The notes beneath the pieces are model-generated. The model was not told the origin of the DNA and did no database searches. It saw only the letters and a program-made list of their open reading frames with translations. Both the position numbers and the translations under genes were made by a program. Positions 33,540 through 44,484 of a stretch of DNA of 64,000 nt are shown piece by piece. The stretch comes from Aristolochia californica (lineage: Eukaryota; Streptophyta; Magnoliopsida; Piperales; Aristolochiaceae): assembly GCA_029961685.1 (NCBI GenBank), contig JARWKL010000004.1, positions 22,077,610 through 22,141,609 on the forward strand, read 5' to 3'. The first letter of the stretch is position 1, and each line of letters opens with the position of its first letter.

Positions 33540-34344
33540 AGTAAGTGCAAAGTCGATGCTCAGTACGGGAATTATTCAGACCCGTTCGACCACCTCTATT
33601 TTAGCCCCTCTCATAGTTCGACCCCCTCTCATATTTCTGCCCCGTCCTCGATATGATGAAGATGTACCCTGATTGCCGGAGAACATCACTGATGGGCATC
33701 AATAGGAGAAGGAGGGGATGGATCAGGTCTCCAAAGTAATGTAGTACTAATGTCATCGAAGGATGGAAGAGCGGAAGAACTTAGAAGCTGAGTTTTTACA
33801 ACCTCAAGGAAAGGTTTAATATTCAATAAGCAAATGACTGCTACCAAAGCTTCTCGTTGTCATTCTTGAACAGAAATATCAGTGGAGTATGGCTGAGCTA
33901 TTTTCCATTCTTGGAGAAGGCCTCAAAACCGGGCCAAAAATTCATGAATATTGTCTCCATGTTTGATATCCAGCATATTTTGTAAGACATCATATATTTT
34001 TTGTAATGAGGCAGTACTTGAGTAAAGCTTAGCACAAGTGTCCCATATGTTCTTGGTAGTTTCAAAGTGGACCACATTGTTGGCCACATGCTCTTCCATG
34101 CTATTAATGAGCCAACTTATCACCATGTTATCATTTTTAACCCACTTGTGGTAGGTCTCATCTTCTTCATCAACGGAGGAGGAAATTTAATAACGTGGCT
34201 TAAGAGGTCACGAGTAATAAGAACCCTCCGGACCGATTGTGACCAGCTCATGTAATTGGAGAGACCTCTTAGTGGAATCGTAGTAATACGGAGTATATCA
34301 CTCTTATTACTTTTGTGTCCACTATCCATGATGAGGCAAGTCAA
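33540..34344 (-). pseudogene. copia Gag of B
   Basis: Start near 34344 or the internal ATG (MDSGHKSNKSDILRITTIPL), then GLSNYMSWSQSVRRVLITRD, VISWLINSMEEHVANNVVHF, IWDTCAKLYSSTASLQK and a zinc-knuckle remnant near 33540. Frameshifted near 34126 and 33900. Confidence 0.75.
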
Positions 34345-35215
34345 ATGTGGAGGTCAAGGGAAGGGGCCTTCTTCAAATAACAATTACTCAATGTAATTTG
34401 AAAAACCCGTGGACCAAATCAGTCACCAAAAAAAAAGAACAAGAACCAATTTCTTTCACGAGAGCAAACACCAAACTATCAACAAATTTGTGCCTTTAGC
34501 AAGTGAGAATAAAATCCAGTCATCACTCAACTCCTCTTGTATTCTTTAAAACAAAAAGAAGAAGGTAGATGCAACTGATTAGGCCTTAATCCAAACTCCA
34601 ATACAAACCGAGAGTTAGAAAAAAATATTTAGAGAATATTTAAAATAAAATCAAGATACTTGGAAAAAATTTATCTTCAGCTCATGGGATACTTCAACAT
34701 AAAAAAAAATTCAATTGTTGAAGTTCAAAAGAAACTACAAAGGGTAAATGACTGCTGGAATTTCACCAAACATATAATGGGCATCCAACAACATAACACA
34801 AGCCCATGAACAACATTAAGTACGAGAAGTTGCCGCAACATGTGCTGGAATTCTACCTCAAATGAGATTGATCCAAGTTACATAAAGGTAATTGAATCTC
34901 ACTCATCAATCTTAATAAGACGCAAACAACAAATGATCTTGATCACACTTGTAATTGATTTACTAGAAGATCAAGATTATAATATCAATTTAGTCATAAA
35001 AATAAATCTTCACAACATATAAAGATTTATCTTGACTTGATGTGATTCAAAGTTCAAGAAGTAGAAACATAGTAAAGAGAAGTATGTAAATAAGGAAGGG
35101 AAACAAAATGTAAATAAGAAGAGAATGAACTTATCTCTTCATGACTGAACTCCTTCTTTTACAACTTCTTGAACAGATTCATAATAACTTCATCAAGAGG
35201 GATCCTAAACTCCTT

Positions 35216-35227
35216 GTTTTGATACCA
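35216..35227 (-). other. Primer binding site of B
   Basis: TGGTATCAAAAC on the minus strand, adjoining the 5' LTR; initiator-Met type. Confidence 0.8.
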
Positions 35228-35615
35228 TGTAGAATTTAGGATCTCATGAAAGAAAGTTTAGATCAACGAGGAAGAAGAAGAAGAAGAGAGAAGGAGAGGC
35301 GAAGAAGAAGAATGTGGAAGGAGAGAGTTTTGATTAAGGGAGAAGAGGTTTACGACAAAGTGAAAATGAGGGCTGGACGAATTTGTGGAAAGAGAGGAGA
35401 GTGCTTCAATGCTCTACCTCTTAGCCAATGCCTTTATTTATAGTCTTTACAATGCCCTTAGGGCTACAACTTGATGAAAGAAAAGACATAAAAAGAACAC
35501 ATATTTACACTTCTATGCCATCTTTAAGTGAAGTATCATAATTCACACATGTGCAACTCCTTTGTAGTGTGAGTTTCTTGCCTTGAGCTTGTGGGCTTGA
35601 GCCCATCCTCCAACA
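35228..35615 (-). repeat. 5' LTR of B (388 bp)
   Basis: Starts TGTTGGAGGATGGGCTC and ends CTAAATTCTACA on the minus strand. It matches 30235-30612 along its length. Confidence 0.85.
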
Positions 35616-35620
35616 AGGCT

Positions 35621-36700
35621 GAGTCTGTAGTGCCTCTCAATTACCTAAGAATCCACTTCACTGCTTCCCAATGTTGCTTACTGGGTTGCTCATATATCTG
35701 CTCACAACTCCCACTGCATGAGCTATGTCTAGTCTAATGCACACCATGGCATACATGAGATTGCCAATAGCAGAAGCATAAGGAACATTGGTCATGTTGG
35801 CTCACTCCTTAGATTTCCTAAAGTATTTTGCCAAATGAGTACTTACTGGTTTTGCATCTTTCATGCTGAATCTGCTCAACACATCCTTCACATATTATTA
35901 TTTTGATAGTTTCAAGACATCAATGTCCCTAATAATTCTCATCCCAAGGATTTGTTTTGCAGCACCCAAATCCTTCATTTTTGGACAACTCCCTTTTCAA
36001 AATTTATATTTCTTGTTTGCAAACACCTGTTGTCAACATGTCATCAACATATAATAGTAGAATGATATAGGAGTCATAAAGCTTCTTCAAATAACAACAA
36101 TGATTTGCCTGACACCTCAAGAAACCATTACTACTCATAAAGGTGTCAAACTTCTTATACCACTATCTTGGAGCATTTTTAAGACCATACATGCTCTTTT
36201 GAAGTTTGCACACCATTTTCTCCTTTCCTTGTGCTATGAAACCATGTGGCTGCATCATGTAACTTTCTTCCTCAAAATCACCTTGAAGAACGGTTGTCTT
36301 TACATCCAACTGCTCTAAGTACAAGTCTTCATTTTCCACTAGTTCAAGCACCATTCTAATAGTAGTCAAATTTTACTACTGGAGTGAAAATTTGAGTGTA
36401 TTCAATGCCTTCTTTTTTTGAAAGCCTTTTACCACCAATCTTGCCTTGTACCACTTGCTACCATCATGTTCATTTGTTATTCGGTAAACCCATTTATTTT
36501 TCAAGGCCTTCATCCCTTTTGGTAACTTGGTTTGTTGTCATGTCTGGTTGGATAACATTGAATCCATCTCATCCTTCATGGCCAACTCCCACTTGGTTGA
36601 TTCATCAACTTGCACGGTTTCCTCATAACTCTCTAGTTCACCTTTATCAATCAACAAAATATAATTCAGTGTAGGGAGTACCTTTGTGGTGGTATGCTAG
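35621..36700 (-). pseudogene. copia reverse transcriptase of C
   Basis: Minus-strand blocks, N to C: a VCKLQKSMYGLKNAPR frame at 36163-36369 preceded by YLEQLDVKTTVLQGDFEEES, then YIILLLYVDDMLTTG (YVDD intact, about 36029-36040), then RYLSNPGKEHWEAVKWILRY-like residues and LRGTTD at the B junction. The N-terminal part (36400-36700) is recognisable but frameshifted. Confidence 0.8.
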
Positions 36701-36834
36701 TTCTATCAGATCTATTGAATTCAGACACAGGAATGTCTTGATTTACTTCTAGGGGTATGTTTTCCCTAGTTCTATCAGATCTCTTGAATTCAGACACAGG
36801 AATGTCTTGATTTACTTATAGGGGTATGTTTTCT
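36697..36834 (-). repeat. 69-bp tandem duplication in the pol linker of C
   Basis: Two copies start at 36697 and 36766 (CTAGTTCTATCAGATCT...). 69 bp equals 23 codons, so it would not shift the frame. It lies in the variable linker between integrase and RT. Confidence 0.85.
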
Positions 36835-37209
36835 TTGTCTTCTTGAGAGACATTCTCCATCTCAATAACTAGAAGATCTCTCAAGTGAATCACTTTTGAC
36901 TTCTTGGCTTCATCACTTGTGCTCTCAGACTTTGTTCTCAATCTCTCCTTATACATGGCACCTTCATTGAATTTCACATCCTGGCTTTTGAAAACCTTAC
37001 GGCTTTGGTCATCCCAGAAGCGATAACCAAACTTGGTACCACTATAGCCAATAAAGAAACATATCTTAGATTTAGCAACAAGTTTATTTCTAACAACAGA
37101 ATCAATATGAATATAAGAGACACAACCAAAAACTTTCTAGAAAAAAAGACTTACCTCTTTGCTACTCCAGACCTCTTATGGTATTTTGCAATCCAATGGT
37201 ATTGAGGGA
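36830..37209 (-). pseudogene. Integrase C-terminal part of C (right of D)
   Basis: Minus strand: PEEVWSSKEVSLSFLKVFGC-like residues, YIHIDSVVRNKLVAKSKICF, FIGYSGTKFGYRFWDDQSRK, VKFNEGAMYKERLRTKSES. It continues the integrase frame broken by D at AGGGA (48766-49262). Confidence 0.75.
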
Positions 37210-37410
37210 TGTAGAGTTTAGGATCCCATGTGAAGGACTTTAGATCAACAAAGAAGAAGAAGAAAAAGAAGAAGAAGAGAGAAATGAAAGGAGAAGGAGA
37301 AGGAAAAGGAGAAGAACCTAGATGGAGAGAGTTTGGATTAAGAAGAGAAGAGGGAGTGTCGACCAAGGAGGGAGCCTGGCCAAATTTCTGGAAAAAGAGG
37401 GAAGAGCTTC

Positions 37411-38001
37411 TGTTACAACCTTGGTGCACGATCTGGTGGGACCCACCATGAGGACGTGGCATGCCAAGAAGAGTCCTCACCCCATCTAGCATGAGTTAAG
37501 AAGATAAGAAGCACAAGCTGAAATGAGTTATAAGACTTGAAGATCAAATGTGACCCACAAAGATACCACAAGCTGGAATCTTATCATTATGATCTAGAAG
37601 ACCACATGGGACCCACAAGGATAAGGCCACAAGCTCACCTCCTCCCTTATTTCCACGTTATTGAAGAAGAGTTATAGTTCAACTTATATTAGAACTCTAT
37701 TAGATTTTTTTATCCTTTCAAGATTGACTTATCTTAGAGAGTTAGAGTTGGAATGTAATTAGGAGATTTAAAGGTTGTATAAGGACTCTATCACTTCCTC
37801 TACTATAAATAGAGGTGCATTAATTCAAAATTTATCAAGTTCTACAATTCTCTCTTGAGTAAATCTCTTTCTCTTTGTTTGGTGCACACCTTGTTCCTCT
37901 TCTCTTCTTCTCTCTACCCGAGAACCTTCTTCCCCTTTTCTCCTTTTTTCTTTCTCTCTTCCCTTTCTCAGAATATTGGAAAAGGGATCCTAAATTTAAC
38001 A
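37411..38001 (+). repeat. 5' LTR of A (591 bp)
   Basis: TGTTACAACC ... AATTTAACA. TATA-like ACTATAAATAGAGG near 37802-37815, followed by a pyrimidine-rich leader. Confidence 0.85.
37804..37811 (+). promoter_or_regulatory. TATA box of the A LTR
   Basis: TATAAATA about 190 bp before the LTR end, in both LTRs of A (and reversed in L). Typical position for the retrotransposon promoter at the U3/R boundary. Confidence 0.55.
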
Positions 38002-38486
38002 TGGTATCAAAGCATTAATATGATCAACACCACTCATAGAAAGCTACTTGTGAAGGAAGATCAAAAAGCTTGAGATAAGTTCCTTCATTTTTTTTTTTTT
38101 TATTACTTCATGTTACTAGTTTCTAGATTTAGAAGATAATTTAAAGATGAGTATGTGAATGATTTTCATTTGATGAGATTGTGGATATGAATGCCTCTCA
38201 ATCTAGAAGAAGCTATCAAAGCAGTTTTGTCAGTTTGGAATTTTTGTTAACTGAGACCAGTCCATGATCAGATTGTTGAAAAAAAATTCGTTGGAAAAAG
38301 ATTCCCTTGATATAGAAGATTGATATTGAGTCTATTATGAGTGGTTATTTACTCAGAAAAAAAATCAGAATAATGATCATTTAACATCAATGCTAAATTC
38401 CTCCAGGCCCCAAGTTGTTTGAAGAATACTACTTGGATATTTTGATTAGAATTTTTTGGAGAATTATTTTTGTTGAAGTGCCAATT

Positions 38487-38830
38487 ATGGCTAAAGAAAA
38501 TGTGAGTAGCAAAGGTGGTATACTCAGAATTACCATAATACCCTTAAGAAGGGTATCAAATTTTATGAGTTGGTCCACATCGGTTCAAAGGTTTCTTATA
38601 ACAAAGGACCTACTTGGTCATCTCACCAACCGTGGACCACCTATTGATCAAGAAGATATTTTTTATAACAAATGGTTAAAAAATTATACCATTGTGATTA
38701 GTTAGCTAATCAAAAGCATGAAAAAATTGTGGAAAGAATGCACTCATTGTGGGAGATATGGCCACACTATAGATACATGCTATTACAAGGAAAGGAGTTA
38801 CTGTGGAAAAAATGGTCACTATGGAGAAAT
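38487..38830 (+). pseudogene. copia Gag of A with internal deletion
   Basis: MAKENVSSKGGILRITIIPL, SNFMSWSTSVQRFLITKDLL, FYNKWLKN. It then jumps from LIKSMK to the zinc knuckle CTHCGRYGHTIDTC (38739-38780, intact C-x2-C-x4-H-x4-C) and CGKNGHYGE. Comparison with L (5679-6272) shows that about 150 residues of the capsid core are missing. A stop lies at about 38703. Confidence 0.8.
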
Positions 38831-38859
38831 ACGTTATAATGTCGATGACTACTTAGACT

Positions 38860-39375
38860 TGACAAAGGCTAATCAAGCTTTGGTAGGTGATACAAAGGAG
38901 GATCAACCCACAAAAACAACTGAAAAAAAAATTTTTACTGATGAAGAATATGAGTTGTTTCAGAAAATGATGGGTTCTTCTCAAAGTTCCTCATTAAATA
39001 CCGCTGCCACCACTGCTTCAGGTATGCTATCTGCTTCATCTTCATCCTGGATAATTGACACAAGAGCCTCTGAGCATCATACAGGTAACAAAAATTTATT
39101 ACATTCTGTATCTCCATGTCTTTCACATAAGTTTGTTACCATAGCTGACTGTTCTCAAACCAAGGTTCAAGGGAAAGGATCCACTTCCATTACACCATCA
39201 GTTCTGCTCACTGATATTCTATTTGTTCCTACCTTCCCTTTGAATCTGTTATTTGTTAGTCAGCTGACAAAGTATTTTAATTGCTTTGTCACCTTCTCAC
39301 CCACTTTGTTTGTATTTCATGATCTTATAATGAAGCAAGTGATTGGTGGAGGTCGTGAACAAGGGGGGCTATAAT
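38860..39375 (+). pseudogene. copia protease region of A
   Basis: Open from 38718 to 39374. WIIDTRASEHHTGNKNLLHS has the protease triad changed from D-S/T-G to D-T-R, which should abolish activity. Then FVTIADCSQTKVQGKGSTSI, LFVPTFPLNLLFVSQLTKY, VTFSPTLFVFHDL and GGGREQGGL, ending at a stop. Confidence 0.8.
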
Positions 39376-39399
39376 TCCTGGATGTGCCAAAACTAAATA

Positions 39400-40350
39400 T
39401 TGTTTCCAGTAGTGAAATGAGACAAGGCTATCGGCTCGGACATCCATCTTTCCATCTTCACAATCTCTTCATTATATGTTTCCTACTCTTAAAGTCAAGT
39501 CCGAGTTTCATTGTGAAGTTTGTCAACTGAGTAAGCATCAAAGGAGTACATACTCACCTCGACCAGAAGTCAAAAGTATTACTCTATTTTCAATAATTCA
39601 TACTGTTGTATGGGGACCCTTGAGCATCTCAAATATTTCTAAAGTCAGGTATTTTATTACATTAATTGATGACTTCACTCGTATCACTTGGTTGTTTCTA
39701 TTTATGGAGCGTCTGAGATACCATTGATTTTTAAGACTTTTCATGCTATGGTACTCACTCAGTTTGGTCAAAACATAAAAATACTTTGGTCTGATAATGC
39801 CAAAGAATACATTTCCAAAGAAGTTGGTCTTTTTGTAAAAAAATGACATTATCCATCAAACATCATGTGCCTACACTCCTCAAAAAAATGGTCTAGCCAA
39901 ATAGAAAATTGTCATATTCTTGAGGTTGCTCGAGGTTTATTATATGCCATGAAAGTCCAATACTTTTATTAGCCTCATGTAATCCTTACCACATGTTTTC
40001 TTATTAATCGTCTACTATCTTCCGTTCTTGGTAATAAATCTCCTTACTCTATATTGTTACCAAATGATGATCCGTTTTCACTGCCCTTGAAAATCTCCAG
40101 GTGTCAATGTTTTGTCCATATTTCCTCCCCAAAACATAGTAAATTTGATCCTAAATCTATCTAGTGTATCTTTCTAGGACACTCTCATACACAAAAGGGT
40201 TATGTTTGTTATAATCCCACTCTTCAGCGTTTACTTGTGTCCAGGGATATCACATTTTTTGAAGACTCTTCATACTATTTTGACAATGCACCTCCAGGTT
40301 TATCTTCAATACCAGGTTCCCCTCGACCGGTTGTGCCCCTTGCTACATAA
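39400..40350 (+). pseudogene. copia integrase of A
   Basis: FHCEVCQLSKHQRSTYSPRP, VVWGPLSISNISKVRYFITL, DDFTRITWLFL, then a frame change to LWSDNAKEYIS, HQTSCAYTPQKNGLA and FYWPHVILTTCFLINRL-type residues. It ends with the GYVCYNPTLQRLLVSRDITF block (about 40198-40260). Many stops. Confidence 0.8.
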
Positions 40351-40599
40351 AATTTTCAGCCCCTAGAAACACCGGCTGACACCACACCTGCTAAGTTTAC
40401 AAATCCCACCTAGGTAAGTCCATCTTACCCAGTTGTTTTTTTCCCACAATATGATACTCATCCTAACGCACAAAGAAAAGAACCCATATCATGCACCATA
40501 CCCTCTACGTTTCATCCCATGTCAAATTTTGTGTCTCATCATCGTCTCTCCCCTGCATGTTGTCAATTTCTTTCTGTTATTTCTTCCATATCTGTACCA

Positions 40600-41420
40600 C
40601 AGTCCTATCAGGAGGCTCTCAAACATCTAGGGTGGAAGGCAGCAATGGATGAAGAAATGCAGGCCCTTTATGAAAATCAAACATGGGCTCTAGTCCCACT
40701 TCCATCATATAAGAAACCCGTTGGTTGCAAATGAGTGTTTATTGTGAAACACAATCTGGATGGGTCTATGGCTCGACTAAAGGCTCGTCCCGTGGCCACG
40801 GGCTATACACAATGTTATGGGATTGATTATGAGGAAACCTTCTCTCGAGTGGCAAAAATGAACTCGATATGTGTGTTATTATCTCTGGCAGCTAACTCTT
40901 CCTAACAGGTATATCAACTTGATGTGAAAAATGCCTTTCTGAATGGGGACATCAAAGAAGAAATTTATATGCAACAACCACATGGGTATGTGGTTGAGGG
41001 GGAGTCAGTATGTCGACTAAAAAAATCACTGTATGGTCTAAAATAGCCCCCTCGTGCATGGTTTGAGAAATTTAGTCAAGTCCCTCATACGGGTAGGATT
41101 TTACAAATGCTCTAGAGATCACTCAGTTTTTATTAAAAACATACCTAGAGGCAAGGTAATTATGGCAGTATATGTTGATGATATCATTGTCATTGGTAGT
41201 AATTCTGAGGGCATCCAGGAAACAAAAGAAAAAATATGTGCTGAATTCAAGACAAAGGATCTTTGACTACTCAAATATTTTCTGGTTATTGAAGTATTAT
41301 AATCCAGACATGGGATTGTGCTATCCCAAAGGAAGTATGCCTTTGATCTACTAGAGGAGACATGAATGATGGGATGCAAACCAGCAGACACTCCTATGGA
41401 TTCAAATACAAAATTATGTG
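40600..41420 (+). pseudogene. copia reverse transcriptase of A
   Basis: YQEALKHLGWKAAMDEEMQA, ENQTWALVPLPSYKKPVGCK, a stop, then [58 protein letters not shown] and AVYVDDIIVIGSN (YVDD at about 41171-41182, intact). Stops at about 40732, 41043 and 41263. Confidence 0.8.
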
Positions 41421-41429
41421 GAGGCACTA

Positions 41430-42127
41430 GAGAAGATGTAGATATGGGAAAATATCAAAGACTAGTGGGAAGACTTATTTACCTGTGCATAACAAGGCCG
41501 GATATATCATATGCAGTACGTGTGGTAAGTCAATACATGCACAAGCCACAACTTAGTCATTGGCAAGCACCTGAAAGGATACTACGATATCTAAAAGGAG
41601 CTCCAGGAAGAGGGCTTCTATATAAAAACCATGGTCACTTCAACATCGAAGGATTCTTAGATGCAGACTGAGCCGGATCCCTGGATGGTAAAAAATCTAC
41701 TTCGGGATTTTGTACAGTGGTTGGAGGGAATTTGGTTACATGAAAAAGCAAAAAGCAAAATGTAGTAGCACAGTCTAGGGCAGAAGCATTATATAGAGCC
41801 ATGGCCCACATTGTTAGTGAAATCCTATGGATAAGATCTTTTCTCACTGAGTTGGGATTATACAAAGAAGCTGCGATAGATCTATATTGTGATAATCAAG
41901 CAGCAATACACATTATATCAAATCCAAACTTCTATGAAAGAATAAAGCATATTGAAATGGACTACCATTTTATACGAGAAAAGTTCCTAGCGAGTCTTTT
42001 ATCTCTAAAGCATATATCATCACAAAGTCAAGTTGCAGATATTCTCACCAAGTCGGTCCCTCACAAGAATATGTCTACCATCTGCAACAAGCTAGGCATC
42101 TATGATGTTTTCTCACCCCTAGCTTGA
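41430..42127 (+). pseudogene. RT end and RNase H of A
   Basis: MGKYQRLVGRLIYLCITRPD, YMHKPQLSHWQAPERILRYL, GLLYKNHGHFNIEGFLDAD, then stops around 41671-41745. The RNase H end follows in an open frame 41801-42127: MAHIVSEILWIRSFLTELGL, LYCDNQAAIHIISNPNFYER, SQVADILTKSV. Confidence 0.8.
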
Positions 42128-42134
42128 GGGGGAG

Positions 42135-42725
42135 TGTTACAATGTGGGACCCACCATGAGGACGTGGGATGCCAAGAAGAGTCCTCACCCAAGCTAGCAT
42201 GAGTTAAGAAGATAAGAAGCACAAGATGAAATGAGTTAGAAGACTTGAAGATCAAGTGGGACCCAAAAGATACCACGAGCTGGAAGATCACGTGGGACCC
42301 AAAAGATACCACGAGCTGGAAGATCACGTGGGACCCGCAAGGAAAGGCCACAAGCTCACTCCTCCCTTATTTCCACGTTATTGAAGAAGAGTTATAGTTC
42401 AACTTAAATTAGAACTCAATTAGATTGTGTTATCCTTTCAAGATAGACTTATCTTAGAGAGTTAGATTTGGAATGTAATTAAGAGATTTAAAGGTTAATT
42501 GTAAAAGGACTCTATCACTTCCTCCACTATAAATAGAGGTGCTGAAATTCAGAATTAATCAAGTTCTACAATTCTCTCTTGAGTAAATCTCTTTCTCTTT
42601 CCTTGGCGCACACCTTGTTCCTCTTCTCTTCTTCTCTCTACCTGAGAGCCTTCTTCCCCTTTTCTCTTTTTTTCTTTCTCTCTTCCCTTGCTCAGAATAT
42701 TGTAAAAGGGATCCTAAATTCAATA
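42135..42725 (+). repeat. 3' LTR of A (591 bp)
   Basis: TGTTACAATG ... AAATTCAATA. It has three copies of an AGATCACGTGGGACC..AAGATACCACGAGCTGGA unit at about 42250-42340, where the 5' LTR has a different, longer sequence. Confidence 0.85.
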
Positions 42726-42926
42726 ACTTCAATGCTCTACCTCTTAGCCAATGCCTTTATTTATAGCTTTACAATACCCTTAGGGCTACAACTTGATAAA
42801 AGAAGAGACATAAAAGGAACATGTATTTACATCTTTATGTAAAGCATTCTATTTTACTTATATGCCACCACTTATAAGTGTTGGCTTACTAGCCTTGAGC
42901 TTGTGGGCTTGAGCCCATCTTCCAAC

Positions 42927-43330
42927 TCTCCCATCAAGTTGGAGGACATGATTTTAGATTTAAACTGTTTAGTGAGGATATCAACCACTTGCTCTTGAGA
43001 TGAAACATGTTTGAGGGAGATTATTCCTGCTTGAAACTTCTCCCGTATAAAGTGACCAATCCACCTCAATGTGTTTAGTCCTTTCATTGATGATTGGATT
43101 GGAAGTAATATGAATGGCTGCTTGATTATCACAATGTAGACCCATAGGACCTCTTTTATAAAATCCTAATTCGGTAAGAAGGGTCTTGATCCTTAAGAGT
43201 TCACTAACTATGTGGGCCATACCTCTATATTCTGCTTCAGCGCTAGATCTTGCAACCACATTTCGCTTCTTACTTTTAGATGTAACCAAGTTCCCTCCAA
43301 CAAGTGTGCAATATCCATACCTAGATCATA
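42927..43330 (-). pseudogene. copia RNase H of D
   Basis: Open frame 42981-43289: [75 protein letters not shown] frame slip leads to FQAGIISLKHVSSQEQVVDI (42872-43132). The catalytic Asp and Glu are retained. Confidence 0.8.
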
Positions 43331-43339
43331 TGAGGAGCC

Positions 43340-44265
43340 TTCAATGTTGAAGAGCCCATATTTTTTATAAACCAATCCTCTTCCCGGAGCTCCATTTAGG
43401 TATCGTAATATTCTCTATAAGCCCTGCCAGTGGGTAATTTGTGGCTTTTACATGAATTTACTCACCACGCTTACGACATATGATATGTCTGGCCTAGTTA
43501 TCATGAGATAGATTAGTTTTCCCACAAGTCTTTGATATTAGCCAATATCAATATCTTCTCCAATCATTGCACATAATTTTACATTTGTATCCATAGGTGT
43601 GTCAACTAGTTGACATCCCTTCATGCCTATTTATTTCAGGAGGTCCAAGATATGTTTCTGCTGAGACAATATTATCCCATGTTTGGATTGAAGAACTTCT
43701 ATACCCAAAAAATACTTAAGCACTCCCATATCTTTAGTTTTGAATTCATGACATATCATATTTTTCACTTCCTGTATGATATGGGCATCATCGGATCATC
43801 ACCAGTTAAGATAATATCATCAACATATACAGCTAATAATATTTTTCCTTTGATAGTAACTTTAAAATATACCAAATGATCTACCGAGCACCGATGAAAA
43901 CCAAACCGTAGAAGGATTTGGCTAAAAGCTCGAGGGGACTATTTAAGCCCATATAAGGATTTTTGTAACCGACATACCAACTCCCACTCAACCACATAAC
44001 CTAGTGTTTGAACCATATAAATTTCCTCATGTACATCACCATTTAAGAAGGCATTCTTTACATCGAGTTGATATACGGGCCATGATGAGTATAGCAGGAA
44101 GAGAAAAGATGATACGTACCAAATTTAATTTGGCAATAGAAGAGAAGGTATCCTCATAATCTATCCCATAGCACTGAGTGTAACCTTTATCAATGATTTG
44201 GGATTTAAGGCTAGCAACGGAGCCATCCAGGTGATGTTTCACTAAAAAAACCCATTTAACTGACC
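43340..44265 (-). pseudogene. copia reverse transcriptase of D
   Basis: Minus strand, N to C: GSVASLKSQIIDKGYTQCYG, IDYEDTFSSIAKLNLVRIIF, then by frame change [38 protein letters not shown]-like residues and LLAVYVDDIILTGDDPM (YVDD near 43816-43827), followed by FLGIEVLQSKHGIILSQ. Several slips. Confidence 0.75.
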
Positions 44266-44374
44266 AATCTTTTTCCTTTTGGGAGCAATTCTAAGTACCA
44301 GGTTTGATTCTCATATAAGGTGTGCATTTTTTCATCCATAGCTAATTTCCATACTGGATGCTTCAAGGCATCTT

Positions 44375-44484
44375 GATAGGATTGTAGAATGGAATCAGAA
44401 GAAAGATATGAAAGGAACTAAGAGCAATTGATAGGATTGTAGAATGGAATCAGAAGAAAGATATGAAAGGAACTAAGAGAAATT
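44375..44484 (-). repeat. 55-bp tandem duplication in D
   Basis: GATAGGATTGTAGAATGG... is repeated at 44375 and 44430 with nearly no difference. It lies in the linker between integrase and RT and shifts the frame (55 is not a multiple of 3). Confidence 0.85.

Larger units (their letters stand above)
30235..35615 (-). mobile_element. Ty1/copia element B, nested in C
   Basis: LTRs 30235-30612 (3') and 35228-35615 (5'), primer site 35216-35227, purine tract 30613-30626, and a perfect target duplication AGGCT (30230-30234 and 35616-35620). The gene order gag, protease, integrase, RT, RNase H is readable on the minus strand. All are broken. A deletion removes the junction between the integrase end and RT near 31975. 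The two LTRs look very alike by eye, so it may be one of the younger insertions. Confidence 0.85.
37411..42725 (+). mobile_element. Ty1/copia element A, nested in D's 3' LTR
   Basis: LTRs 37411-38001 and 42135-42725 (591 bp each), primer site TGGTATCAAAGCA at 38002, and purine tract GCTTGAGGGGGAG at 42122-42134. The flanks GCTTC (37406-37410) and ACTTC (42726-42730) agree at 4 of 5 bases and lie in the LTR of D. Gag has a large internal deletion. It opposes D in orientation and is of the same family as L. Confidence 0.85.
37210..42926 (-). repeat. 3' LTR of D, split by A
   Basis: The two halves are 37210-37410 and 42726-42926. Together they match 30235-30612, rejoining at GAGAGCTTC|AATGCTCTACC. 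The terminal CA near 42926 is degraded. Confidence 0.8.

Noticed and set aside
37151..37492. 113-codon minus-strand ORF with Phe and Ser runs
   Set aside because: It is the reverse of the GAAGAAG-rich LTR of D plus the start of the A LTR; no element protein lies there.
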